Part shown: one piece after another, positions 20,003 to 31,192 of the stretch
Position numbering within the stretch: the stretch's first letter is position 1
Layout of the letters: every line of letters begins with the position of its first letter
Origin: Microbacterium elymi
GTDB lineage: Bacteria; Actinomycetota; Actinomycetes; Actinomycetales; Microbacteriaceae
DNA: 64,000 nucleotides
Assembly: GCF_021582895.2 (NCBI RefSeq)
Contig: NZ_CP091139.2
Coordinates: 2,046,001 to 2,110,000, forward strand
Reading direction: 5' to 3'
The notes under the pieces: model-generated
The model's database searches: none
Told to the model about the DNA's origin: nothing
What the model saw: the letters and a program-made list of their open reading frames with translations, nothing else
Translations under genes and position numbers: made by a program

Positions 20003-21057
20003 AGGACTTCCCGGTGACCCGTGGCGCCCTGCCGGCGCAAGGTCGGGGCGATCAGCGCGGTGGCCGGGGCGAGTCTGCGGGTCGCGCGCGGGCAGACCGT
20101 GGGGCTGGTCGGCGAGTCGGGATGCGGCAAGACCACGCTCGGGCGGCTCATCGTCGGGCTCGACCTGCCGACCGACGGGCGGATCCTGTTCCGCGGACGG
20201 CCCCTCGCGCACCGGCACCGTCGCGACCTGCGCGAGGACCGGAGCAACGTGCAGTTCATGTTCCAGGACGCGTACGCCTCGCTCGACCCGCGCATGCGGG
20301 TGCGGGCGATCCTGCGCGAGCCCCTGGAGATCCAGCACGTCGGCACGGCGCGAGACCGCGATCGGCGGGTCGACGAGCTGCTCGAGGACGTCGGCCTGCC
20401 TCGGCGGGCGGCCGAGCGCTACCCGCATGAGTTCTCCGGTGGGCAGCGGCAGCGCATCGGCCTTGCCCGGGCGCTCGCGCTCAAGCCGGCGCTGATCGTC
20501 GCCGACGAGCCGGTGTCGGCGCTGGACGTGTCGATCCAGGCGCAGGTGCTGAACCTGATGAAGGCTAGCAGCGCGACCGCGAGCTGACCTATCTGTTCAT
20601 CAGCCACGACCTGTCGGTGGTGCGCTACCTGTCGGACGTGATCGCGGTGATGTACCTCGGCAAGATCGTCGAGATCGGGCCGGCGGCCGAGGTGTATGCG
20701 GCGCCGCAGCACCACTACACGCGCGGGCTGATCGATGCGATCCCGGTGGCCGATCCGGTCGCCGAGCGCGCGAAGGCCAAGCTCGGTGTCGGCGGCGAGC
20801 TGCCGTCCGCTCTGAACCCGCCCAGCGGCTGCCGGTTCCGCACGCGGTGCCCGATGGCGCAGGAGATCTGCGCCCGGGTCGAGCCGATGCTGCGCGTCGG
20901 CGGCGGACCGTCGCAGGACGCGGAGGATGCCGCGGCCCTCGGTGACGGCGCGGGCGCAGTGCCGCACCGGGTCGCCTGCCACTTCCCGCTGCAGATGACG
21001 ACGGCCGGGCTCATCCCGGGGCGTCCCGACCTGCCGCGGCCCGAGCAGGGGGGTTGA
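19999..21057 (+). CDS. ABC transporter ATPase (DppF-like)
   Basis: Second nucleotide-binding subunit, energising peptide-type import. It has [10 protein letters not shown], Walker [25 protein letters not shown], signature [15 protein letters not shown], Walker [14 protein letters not shown] and [12 protein letters not shown]. The C-terminus carries the family's [15 protein letters not shown]. Breaks lie near 20033 (one extra C) and near 20568 (AGCAGC region). GTG 19999 is a tentative start; the alternatives are ATG 19936 or a fusion with the preceding ATPase. It is last in the importer operon and convergent with the ECF T gene. Confidence 0.85.
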
Positions 21058-21983
21058 TATATCCCCGCCCACGCGAGATCGGCAATATGTGCGGTTTTGA
21101 CGCCCTGGGCGTGCATCTTCCGGATCTCGCGAACGGTCCGGGGCCTTCTTCCGCGGCAGCGGCTACTGGCCGCCAGGGGAAGAACGTGCCGAACAGGGCC
21201 GCCGAGACCGCCAGGAACAGCAGCGCGAACACGACATCGCGCGCACGGAACGGCACCGGGTGGCGCTCGGTGCGGTCCGGGAACGCGCCGAAGGCACGGG
21301 CATCCATCGCCAGCGCCACCCGTTCGGCGTGCCGGATGGCGCCGGCCAGCAGGGGCACGATCGAGCCGAGGCCGCGACCCAGCGCGGCGAACGGACCGCG
21401 CCGGTCGCCGGCCGCGCGCACGCGATGCGCCTGCCGGATGACCTCGTACTCGCGTCCGAACCGGGGCACGAAGCGGAAGGCGGCGATGGCCGTGTAGCCG
21501 ACGCGGTAGGGAACGCGCAGCTGCTGGACCAGCGACCGGGCCAGGTCCGGCCCGGTGGTGGTCAGGCCGGCGATCAGGGCGAGGGCGATGATCGCCGCCA
21601 GCCGCAGGCCGGTCGCCAGGCCGGTCTGCAGGGCCGCGCCGTAGAGCACCCAGTCGCCGATCCGGAGCACGGTCACGCCGTGGTCGACGCCGGCCGGATC
21701 GGCCCACAGCGAGAAGCCGAGACTCATCACCGCCGCCAGCACCGGGATCACCGCGAACAGCATGACCGCCAGCCGCGCGGTCAGGCGCGCACCGACGAGC
21801 ACCACCGCATATGCGAGGGCGAGGAAGGCGAGCGGCGTGGCCAGGTCGCGCACGAAGACCAGGAGGATCATCGCCGGCGCCGGCGAGAGGCTTGGCCAGC
21901 GGGTTCAGCCGGTACAGGAAGCGCACCGGCGAGGCGGGGGCCGATTCGGCGTACGGGTCCAGCGGCAGGGAGGCGGTGCTCAC
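21011..21983 (-). CDS. ECF transporter transmembrane T component (EcfT/YkoC-like)
   Basis: Energy-coupling membrane subunit linking ATP hydrolysis to an S component. It has several hydrophobic helices (MILLVFVRDLATPLAFLALA), the coupling segment RFVPRFGREYEVIRQAHRVR and the ERVALAMDARAFG (Ala-Arg) motif. GTG 21983 overlaps the ATPase stop as GTGA. One indel lies near 21880. The reading frame does not stop at the natural end (about 21150, FFPWRP). It runs through palindromic repeat copy 3 and ends 47 bases inside the convergent ATPase gene, giving an unusual tail ([15 protein letters not shown]). Confidence 0.85.
21072..21131. repeat. Palindromic repeat, family A, copy 3, inside the EcfT 3' end
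   Basis: Arms beginning CGCGAGATC (21072-21092) and ending GATCTCGCG (21111-21131) are less perfect than copies 1 and 2 but share the GCGAGATCGG...ATGT / CAT.TTCC.GATCTCGC pattern. It sits between two convergent genes and is translated as the tail of the EcfT-like protein. Confidence 0.7.
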
Positions 21984-23930
21984 GGTGCGCCCTCCACGGG
22001 GCCGGGCAGGTCGGCCAGCCGGGTGATGGCGGCCAGCTCGGGGTGGCCGGCCAGCATGGCCAGGGCGAGGCGCAAGCGGCGGTGGGCGGAGCCCGGCCCG
22101 GGCGATCAGCGCGGCGTCGGCGAAGACATCCGCCGTCGGCCCATCGGCGAGGACCCGCCCGTCGCCGAGGACCACCGCGCGGGACGCGTACTCGGTGACC
22201 AGCTTGCATGTCGTGCGTGACCACGATGACGGTGGTCCCGTCGGCGTTGAGCCGGGCCAGCAGATCGAGCAGCTCGTCGGCGCGGGCCCGGTCCTGGCCG
22301 AACGTGGGCTCGTCCAGCGCGAGCACCGGCGCGCCGGCCACGAGGGCGGTGCCCACCGAGAGGCGGCGCTTCTGCCCGCCGGAGAGCAGGAACGGATGCA
22401 CGTCGGCGCGGTCGGTCAGTCCGAACCGCGCGAGCACGTCCGCGATCTGTGCCTCGGCGTCCGCGCGCGGCAGATGCCGCAGGCCGTACGCCAGCTCGTC
22501 GTGCACGGTATGGGCGACGAACTGGTGCTCCGGGTTCTGGAAGACGAACCCGATCCTGCCGGTGATCTCGCGCGGCTTCATCCGGGTGATGTCGCGGCCG
22601 TCGATCCGCACCGTCCCGCGGGGCGGGCGGGTGACCCCGGCGATCGCGTGCAGCAGGCTCGTCTTGCCGGCCCCGTTAGCCCCGATCACGGCGACGAACT
22701 CGCCGGCGCGGATGTCGAGGTCGACCTCGTGCAGAACCTCGGTCCGGCCGCGGCGCAGCGTGAGGCCCCGGACCAAGACGACGGGATGCGTGTCGGGTCC
22801 GAGCGGGGACGTGTCAGGTCCAAGCGGGGACGTCTCAGGTCCCTGAGCGAGGGAGCGCAGCGACCGAGACGAAGGGCCGGCCACCGCAATGTCCCGGCGC
22901 TTCGTCTCGCTTCGCTCGCTCAGCGACCTGGGAGCCGGGGTTCCCCGCTCGCTCAGCGACCTGGGGGCCGGGGCTCCCGTCTCGCTCAGCGACCTGGGGG
23001 CCGGGGCTCCCGTCTCGCTCAGCGACCTGGGGGCCGGGTTTCCCGTCTCGCTCAGCGACCTGGGGGCCGGGGGCGGGCAGGCCTCCAGCGCGGCGCGCAG
23101 CTCGGACGGGGTCAGCGGCAGCGGGTCGAGCGCGTATCCGGCGCGGCGCAGCGTGAGCGCGGCCAGCGCCGAGGTCGGCAGCCACACGCCGAGCGCGTGC
23201 AGTTCGGCCGCCCGTGCGCGCAGGATGTCGTCGACCGGACCGTCCGCGATGGTGCGGCCCGCGGCATCCAGCACCACCACGCGGTCGACGAACTCGACGG
23301 CGTGATCGAGGTTGTGCTCGACCAGCACGATGGCGCGGTCGCCGGAGGCGACGATCTCGGCCAGCGCCGCGTACACCTCTTCGATGCCCTGCGGGTCGAG
23401 GTTGGCGGTCGGCTCGTCGAGCACGAGCACCGGCGATCCGAGGGCCAGGGCGGCGGCGATCGCCAGGCGCTGGCGCCCCCCGCCGGACAGGGCGTCCGGG
23501 TTCTCGTGGCGGCGATCCCACAGGCCGACGCGCCGCAGCGCGGTCTCGGAGCGGCCGAGCACCTCGGCCACCGGCAGCCGCAGGTTCTCGGGCCCGAACG
23601 CGACCTCGTCCAGCACCGTGCCGGTGACCTGCTGGGCGTCGGGGTCCTGGAAGACCATGCCGACCCGGGTGGACAGCACCGACACCGGCGTCTCGACGGT
23701 GTCCAGGCCCCCCACGCGGACCATCCCGGTGACCTCGGCGGGGATGTCGTGCGGGATCAGTCCGTTCAGGGCCAGGGTGAGCGTCGACTTGCCGGATCCG
23801 CTCGGACCCAGGCGAGCACCACCTCGCCGCGGCGCACCTCGAACGTCGCAGCGAGCGGGGTGAAGGCATCCTCGCCCGCGTGCCGGATGGCGAGATCGCG
23901 CACGCGCAGCAGCGGCACGGCCCCGGTCAT
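21980..23930 (-). CDS. ECF transporter double ATPase (YkoD-like) with repeat-expanded linker
   Basis: Two ABC ATPase domains in one chain, as in YkoD. Domain 1 has LGPSGSGKS (after repair near 23805), MVFQDPDAQQVTGT, LSGGGRQRLAIA and LVLDEPTANLD. Domain 2 has IGANGAGKTSLL, FVFQNPEHQFVAHT, LSGGQKRRLSVG and LALDEPTFGQD. Breaks near the end lie at 22203 (GCAGC to GCAAGC) and 22073 (GCTGC to GCTTGC). Between the domains, roughly 90 residues are encoded by REP-like and tandem repeats. ATG 23930 overlaps the S-component stop as ATGA, and the gene's own stop overlaps the T gene, so all three are translationally coupled. Confidence 0.88.
22794..22845 (-). repeat. 21-bp repeat in the YkoD-like linker
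   Basis: About two and a half copies of a 21-base unit (plus strand GTGTCAGGTCCAAGCGGGGAC) encode repeated GPDTSPL on the minus strand, between the second ATPase domain and the REP-like block. Confidence 0.7.
22894..23074. repeat. REP-like element and five 33-bp direct repeats in frame in the YkoD-like gene
   Basis: A REP-like core TTCGTCTCGCTTCGCTCGCT is followed by CAGCGACCTGGG (22901-22932). The half-element GCTCAGCGACCTGGG then recurs at 22918, 22951, 22984, 23017 and 23050, exactly 33 bases apart. On the coding strand each unit gives the 11-residue phrase PAPRSLSETGA. The period of 11 codons preserves the frame. Upstream at 22845-22875 lies a diverged inverted copy (GAGCGCAGCGACCGAGACGA). 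Confidence 0.9.
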
Positions 23931-24469
23931 CGCCGGCCGATGCCGGCCTGATGAAGGCCCGCGCCGATCGCCAGGGCGATGGCGGTCCAGGCGATCGGGC
24001 CGAGGACCGAGAGCACGAGGTAGGAGATCTGCGCCCACGGCGCCATCGAGGCGAGGTTGACGACGAAGCCGACCACGACCGCCACGAGGATGCCGATCAC
24101 CGCGCCGGAGATGAAGAAGCGCCACGCCCGCCACACCCGGTATCGGGTGACGGCGGCCACGAGTTCCTGGATGCCGCCGAACAGCACCGCGGTGCCCAGG
24201 AACCGCCCCGCCCACTGCGGCGCCATCGCGCTGGCCACGAGCGCCGCGAGCACATGCGCCAGCAGCGCCACCCAGGGCAGACGCAGCACCTCCTGCGCGA
24301 TGATGCCGGGAATCACGTGCGCGCCCAGGACGAAGCCGTAGATGATCGGCACCCCCGCGATCACGACCGGGGTCACCCAGCCGGCGATACCGCCGAGGAT
24401 GCCGGAGGCCACGCCGATCGCCGCGCACACCAGCAGGACGCGGGTGGAGAGGGCGGAGGTCGCGGGCAT
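23927..24469 (-). CDS. ECF transporter substrate-binding S component (YkoE-like)
   Basis: A 180-residue integral membrane protein with about five or six hydrophobic helices, the size and style of ECF S components. The gene order S, double ATPase, T matches the ykoEDC type known for hydroxymethylpyrimidine/thiamine precursors, so that ligand is the leading guess. No TPP-riboswitch-like sequence was recognised upstream: only 32 bases separate it from the acetyltransferase gene. The frame is intact. The specificity claim rests on gene order alone. Confidence 0.75.
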   Translation of the reverse strand: MPATSALSTRVLLVCAAIGVASGILGGIAGWVTPVVIAGVPIIYGFVLGAHVIPGIIAQEVLRLPWVALLAHVLAALVASAMAPQWAGRFLGTAVLFGGIQELVAAVTRYRVWRAWRFFISGAVIGILVAVVVGFVVNLASMAPWAQISYLVLSVLGPIAWTAIALAIGAGLHQAGIGRR

Positions 24470-24501
24470 CCGTCCAGTCTATCGGCGAGGTGAGGGTAGC
24501 C

Positions 24502-24801
24502 TTAGCCGGTCCACTCCACGGTCAGACCGTCCACGTCGTGCTCGTGCAGGTACTTCTGCACCACCGGGCACAGCGGCACGACCGTCTCGCCGCGGGCCGC
24601 GACATCCGCCATCGCGCCCGAGACCAGCATGCCGGCCAGACCCTGCCCGCGGAAGCTCGGGATGATCACCGTGTGCGGCATGACCAGGCGACCGGCGGCA
24701 TCCGTGCTGATCTGGGTGTAGCCGGCCAGTTCGCCGCCGACCGTGATCACGTAGCGGCCGTTCGCGTCGTCGCGCGAGACGGCGGTCTCTGAGTCAGCCA
24801 T
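24502..24801 (-). CDS. Small GNAT acetyltransferase (YjdJ-like)
   Basis: A single-domain N-acetyltransferase of 99 residues, as short as the YjdJ/GtN-type group. The acetyl-CoA loop is FRGQGLAGMLVSGAM, preceded by the beta strand MPHTVIIP. The C-terminal PLCPVVQKYLHEH is typical of this subfamily. ATG 24801 follows GAGAGGA. It probably leads the ECF transporter operon on the minus strand. The substrate is not known for this group. Confidence 0.82.
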   Translation of the reverse strand: MADSETAVSRDDANGRYVITVGGELAGYTQISTDAAGRLVMPHTVIIPSFRGQGLAGMLVSGAMADVAARGETVVPLCPVVQKYLHEHDVDGLTVEWTG

Positions 24802-24892
24802 GCGGGTTCCTCTCGTCGCAGTCTCCAACGTAGGCCGTGCCGGGTGTGTTCCGCGAGGGCGGATGCCGCACCCGGTACGGCAGACTCGAGTG

Positions 24893-27427
24893 ATGACCGC
24901 CCCCCTGATGGATCTGCTCGCCGGCGCCGATGCGGACGCCGTGTACGACGGGTTCGTCGAGTGGGTGGGCCAGCGCGGGCTGACGCTCTACCCGGCGCAG
25001 GACGAGGCGGTCATCGAGCTGGTCTCGGGCGCGCATGTGATCCTGTCCACGCCGACCGGCACCGGCAAGTCGCTGGTGGCGGTCGCCGCGCACGCGGCGG
25101 CCGTGGCATCCGGCAAGCGCACCTTCTATACCGCCCCGATCAAGGCGCTGGTCAGTGAGAAGTTCTTCGCACTGGTGGAGATCTTCGGCGCCGCGAACGT
25201 GGGCATGGTCACCGGGGACTCCTCGGTGAACCCGGACGCGCCGATCGTGTGCTGCACCGCCGAGATCCTCGCGAACATGGCGCTGCGGCAGGGCGCCGAC
25301 GCACCGGTGGACCAGGTCGTGATGGACGAGTTCCACTTCTACGGCGACCCCGAGCGCGGATGGGCCTGGCAGGTGCCGCTGCTCCTGCCTGCCGCGGGCG
25401 CAGTTCCTGCTGATGTCGGCGACCCTCGGCGACGTCACCGACATCGCCGACGATCTGACCCGGCGCACCGGCCGGCGCACCGCGCTGGTGACGGGCGTGG
25501 AGCGGCCCGTGCCGCTGCACTTCTCGTACGAGGTGCGCCCGGTGCACGAGGTGCTCGAGCGCTGCTCCGGGACGGCGAGATCCCGGTCTACATCGTGCAC
25601 TTCTCGCAGGCGGCGGCCGTCGAACGCGCCCAGGCGCTGTCGAGCGTCAAGGTGATCAGCCGCGCCCAGCGCGACGAGATCGCCGAGGCGATCGGCGGGT
25701 TCCGCTTCTCGACCGGATTCGGCAAGACGCTGTCCCGCCTCGTGCGGGCGGGCATCGGCATCCATCACGCCGGGATGCTGCCCCGGTACCGCCGGCTGGT
25801 CGAGACGCTCGCCCAGCGCGGCGCTGCGCGTGATCTGCGGCACCGACACCCTCGGCGTCGGGATCAACGTGCCGATCCGCACCGTGGTGATCACCGAGCT
25901 GACCAAGTTCGACGGGACCCGGATGCGGCAGCTGTCCGCCCGCGAATTCCACCAGGTCGCCGGCCGGGCCGGCCGTGCCGGCTTCGACCCGTACGGGAAC
26001 GTCGTGGTGATGGCCCCGGAGTGGGAGATCGAGAACGCCGCCGCGCTCGCCAAGGCCGCCGACAACCCGGCCAAGCGCAAGAAGATCGTGCGCAAGAAGG
26101 CCCCCACCGGTGCCGTGAACTGGGGCAAGGGCTCGTTCGAGCGGCTGGTGGCCGCCGTCCCCGAACCGCTCGTGCCGCAGCTGCCGCTGACCGCCGCGAT
26201 GCTGATCAACGTGATCGCACGCGGCGGCGACGTGTTCGCGCACGTGCGCTCGCTCGTGTTCGACAACCACCAGACCAGGCCGCAGCAGTACGCGCTCGCG
26301 CGGCGCGCGCTGGCGATCTTCCGCACGCTGCGCGATGCCGGAATCGTCGAGACTCAGGTCGTTGAGCGAGCGCAGCGAGACGAAACGCCCGGGACACCGA
26401 GCATCCGCCTCACCGTCGACCTGCAGCCGAACTTCGCGCTGAACCAGCCGCTGTCGCCGTTCGCGCTCGCCGCCATCGAGCTGCTCGACCCGGAGGACGC
26501 GCCGGACTCCGCCGGCTCGGGGCACTACGCGCTCGACGTGGTGAGCGTGATCGAGGCGACGCTGGACGATCCGCGGGCGATCCTCGCGCAGCAGGAGCAC
26601 AAGGCGCGCGGCGAGGCGATCGGCGCGATGAAGGCCGAGGGACTGGACTACGACCAGCGCATGGACGCGCTCGAGGAGATCACGTACCCGAAGCCCCTGG
26701 ACGAGCCTGCGGCAGTCGTACGAGGTGTTCGCGTCGAGCCAGCCCTGGATCCGCGACTTCGAGCTCAAGCCGAAGACCGTGGTGCGCGACATGTTCGAGC
26801 GGGCGATGTCGTTCTCGGAGTTCGTCTCGTTCTACCAGCTCGCCCGCAGCGAGGGGCTCGTGCTGCGCTACCTCTCCGACGCGTACCGTGCGATCCGGCA
26901 GACCGTGCCGCTGGAGGCCCGCAACTCCGAGCTGCTCGACGTCATCGAGTGGCTGGGCGAGCTGGTGCGCCAGGTCGATTCGAGCCTGGTCGACGAGTGG
27001 GAGCAGCTCGTGCATCCCGCCGTGGACCCGGATGCTCCGGTGGTGCCGCCGGCCCCGTCCTCGGTGGTGGCGAACCACCGGGCCTTCACCGTGCTGGTGC
27101 GCAACGAGCTGTTCCGCCGGGTGCAAGCTGGCGGCCCTGCAGCGCGACGACGAGCTGGTCGCGCTGGACCCGGATGCCTCCTGGCCCGAGGCCCTGGACG
27201 AGTACTTCGCCGAGCACGACACGATGGGAATCGACGGGCGCGCTCGGTCGCCGCGTCTGTGCACGATCGACGAGGGAGCGGCCGCGTCGGGTCTGTGGCG
27301 GGTCGAGCAGACGATCGACGACCCGGCCGGCGACCACGACTGGCGCATCCGCGCCGAGGTCGACCTGGCCGAATCGGAGGATGCCGGGGCCGCCGTGATC
27401 CGGGTGACCGAGGTCGTGCGGCTGTAG
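24893..27427 (+). CDS. DEAD/DEAH-box helicase with C-terminal DUF3516-like region
   Basis: A superfamily 2 helicase of about 845 residues, of an actinobacterial type with a long C-terminal DUF3516-like half. The core has STPTGTGKSLVA (motif I), a DEFH form of motif II (VVMDEFHFYGD), LLMSATLGD, ICGTDTLGVGINVPIRTV and QVAGRAGRAGFD. The cellular role is not established; RNA or DNA processing is likely. Breaks: 25388 and 26709 (GCTGC to GCCTGC), 25565 and 25828 (bases lost beside GCTGC), and 27125 (GCAGC to GCAAGC). A REP-like element is read in frame at 26356-26389. It is divergent from the GNAT gene. Confidence 0.87.
26356..26389. repeat. REP-like element in frame in the DUF3516-type helicase gene
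   Basis: The stretch AGGTCGTTGAGCGAGCGCAG then CGAGACGAAACGCC is read as QVVERAQRDETPG between two conserved parts of the helicase. It is the reverse complement of the element in recQ and the YkoD-like gene. Confidence 0.8.
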
Positions 27428-27512
27428 CCTGCGCGCTGGCCGGCGCCGGGCCCGCGCCGCTGCTGGGCCCGCGCCGCGCGAACGCTGCCGCGGCCCGCGC
27501 CGCTGCGCAATT

Positions 27513-27586
27513 CGCCGAAACCAGGGGATCGCCGCGAGACAAGGGACGTCCCCCTGGGTTTCGCGGAGAATCCCCGGTCTCGCTGG
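27513..27586. repeat. Intergenic palindromic repeat, family B, copy 1
   Basis: Outer arms CCGAAACCAGGGGATC and AATCCCCGGTCTCG flank an interior containing GGGACGTCCCCCTGGGTTTC. The same order of blocks recurs at 60650-60722. It lies in the 209-base gap between the helicase and the VapB-like gene, where no gene is seen. Confidence 0.75.
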
Positions 27587-27636
27587 GCGCCGGTCACGGC
27601 AGGTAGACATGGAGACCGCGAGGGTTGACTTCTGCC

Positions 27637-27858
27637 ATGAGCCTGAACATCAAGAACGACGAGGTTCACGCGGCCGTCCGCGAGCTGTCCCGGCGCCTGG
27701 GTGTGAACCAGACATCCGCCGTCGAGATCGCCGTGCGTGCGAAGCTCGCCGAGCTGGGGGACGAGCAGCAGCGGGTAGACCGCGCCCGCCGCATCCGGGC
27801 GGCGGCCGAGGCGGGAAGGATGGCGTTCCGCGATGTCGATCTGCGGGCGGCGGCGTAG
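27637..27858 (+). CDS. VapB-like antitoxin without an adjacent toxin
   Basis: A 73-residue protein of the Rv0623-like VapB group. A ribbon-helix-helix-type start (MSLNIKNDEVHAAVRELSRR, then GVNQTSAVEIAVRAKL) is followed by an Arg-rich toxin-binding tail. Normally a PIN-domain toxin follows, but here a VOC protein gene follows 32 bases later. The toxin has been lost, or the antitoxin acts in trans on another PIN protein. A broken vapC lies at 48.1 kb. ATG 27637 is chosen over the upstream TTG 27625. Confidence 0.75.
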   Translation: MSLNIKNDEVHAAVRELSRRLGVNQTSAVEIAVRAKLAELGDEQQRVDRARRIRAAAEAGRMAFRDVDLRAAA

Positions 27859-27890
27859 ACTCTGGGCGCCCGCACATCGAGGGAGCTGTC

Positions 27891-28289
27891 ATGGTCAGCG
27901 TGAGCGTGCGATACATCGTGGCCGACGTCGATGCCGCGATCGACTTCTACACCCGTCACCTCGGGTTTCACGAGGTCATGCACCCGGCGCCGTCGTTCGC
28001 GATGCTCTCCCGCGGCGACCTGCGGTTGAACCTCAGCTCGCCGAGCGCGCAGGGCGGTGGCGGGCAGGCGATGCCCGACGGCACCGTGCCGCAGCCGGGC
28101 GGCTGGAACCGGTTCGCGCTGGAGGTGACGGATCTCGACGAGACCGTCCGCATGCTGCGCACGGCGGGAGTGCGCTTCCGCAATGAGATCGTCACGGGCG
28201 TGGGCGGCCGCCAGGTGCTGATCGAGGACCCGTCCGGCAACCCGGTCGAGCTGTTCGAGCCGACCCTGCCCGAGGCGCGACTCGGGTGA
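27891..28289 (+). CDS. VOC-superfamily (glyoxalase-like) protein
   Basis: A 132-residue metalloprotein fold with paired beta-alpha-beta-beta-beta modules. It has the N-terminal VRYIVADVDAAIDFYTRHLG and the C-terminal RQVLIEDPSGNPVELFEP. The family includes glyoxalase I, dioxygenases and antibiotic-binding proteins, and nothing here selects among them. The frame is intact. It is convergent with a second VOC gene only 6 bases away. Confidence 0.85.
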   Translation: MVSVSVRYIVADVDAAIDFYTRHLGFHEVMHPAPSFAMLSRGDLRLNLSSPSAQGGGGQAMPDGTVPQPGGWNRFALEVTDLDETVRMLRTAGVRFRNEIVTGVGGRQVLIEDPSGNPVELFEPTLPEARLG

Positions 28290-28295
28290 GCGGAC

Positions 28296-28697
28296 TCAGC
28301 CCTCGCGCGGCGGGTTGTGCATGAACTCGATGCGGATGCCGTTGTCGTCCTCGACGAACGACGCGTAGTACCGGTCGGTGAATCTGGGGTAGAGCTTCGG
28401 CGCCCGCACGACCGACCAGCCCGCGTCCGTCGCGATCTCGTGCAGACGATCGACCTCGGCGCGCGACCCGACCTCGAACGCGAGATGCTGCCAGCCTACG
28501 CGGCCGTGCACGTGCGGTCCGCTGTCAGGTTCGCGGGCGGGGAGAAGGATGAATTCGGGTTCGTCATCGCGCTGCCAGCTCGAATCGTTCTCGCGGTCGA
28601 ACCGCTCGAAGCCGAGGGCCTGCATGACCGGGTCGAACTGCTCACGGGCGCGGTCGATGTCGGCGACGGAGATGCTGAGGTGGTCGAAGACGAGCAT
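28296..28697 (-). CDS. VOC-superfamily (glyoxalase-like) protein
   Basis: A 133-residue protein with LVFDHLSISVADIDRAREQF at the start and GIRIEFMHNPP at the end, the usual metal-binding strands of VOC proteins. It is not a close copy of the convergent VOC gene (different spacing and core), so a recent duplication is unlikely. The frame is intact. The function is unknown; isomerase, lyase and dioxygenase roles all occur in the family. Confidence 0.85.
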   Translation of the reverse strand: MLVFDHLSISVADIDRAREQFDPVMQALGFERFDRENDSSWQRDDEPEFILLPAREPDSGPHVHGRVGWQHLAFEVGSRAEVDRLHEIATDAGWSVVRAPKLYPRFTDRYYASFVEDDNGIRIEFMHNPPREG

Positions 28698-28797
28698 GCG
28701 GGCGAGTCTAAAGGCGGGGCGCCGACGCCCACCAGGAGCGGAGGATGTCGGCCTTGGCGCCGGCCACCGTGTCGCCGGGCCCGGTTAGCCTGGACCG

Positions 28798-30883
<2,086 letters not shown>

Positions 30884-30904
30884 TCCGGCACCACAGAGTC
30901 CCGA

Positions 30905-30940
30905 GCATCACTGCATCAGTCATGGTGATGCTATGATGCA
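30905..30940 (+). promoter_or_regulatory. Promoter/operator of the VapBC-type pair
   Basis: Two interleaved perfect inverted repeats are present: GCATCAC (30905-30911) with GTGATGC (30925-30931), and TGCATCA (30912-30918) with TGATGCA (30934-30940). A -10-like TATGAT (30932-30937) ends seven bases before ATG 30944. That predicts a nearly leaderless transcript under autorepression by the antitoxin. Confidence 0.6.
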
Positions 30941-30943
30941 AGC

Positions 30944-31192
30944 ATGCGCACCACCATCACGTTGACGCCCGAGGCCGAGTCGGTGATCCGCCGCATGATG
31001 GACGAGCGGAAGCTGTCGTTCAAAGAGGCTGTGAACTCCGCCATTCTCAGTGCGCCACGCCATGAGGCACGCGAACGATACGTGCTGCCCTCCTTCACCC
31101 TCGGCACGCGGGTCCCATTGGATGACATCAAGGGTCTGCTCGGGCAACTCGACGACGAGGACTACCTGCGCAAGCAGGAGTTCGGCAAATGA
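30944..31192 (+). CDS. VapB-type antitoxin
   Basis: An 82-residue protein with an N-terminal ribbon-helix-helix DNA-binding region (MRTTITLTPEAESVIRRMMD, then ERKLSFKEAVNSAI) and a C-terminal tail (DDEDYLRKQEFGK) expected to cap the toxin. Its stop overlaps the toxin start as ATGA, the usual coupling of such pairs. The strand-initiating TITLTPE matches RHH antitoxins. GC content is lower here than in neighbours, which suggests transfer. Confidence 0.85.
   Translation: MRTTITLTPEAESVIRRMMDERKLSFKEAVNSAILSAPRHEARERYVLPSFTLGTRVPLDDIKGLLGQLDDEDYLRKQEFGK

Noticed and set aside
23927-24501. A TPP or other riboswitch before the ECF transporter operon
   Set aside because: Only 32 bases separate the S-component gene from the acetyltransferase gene, and I recognise no conserved THI-box blocks in front of either.
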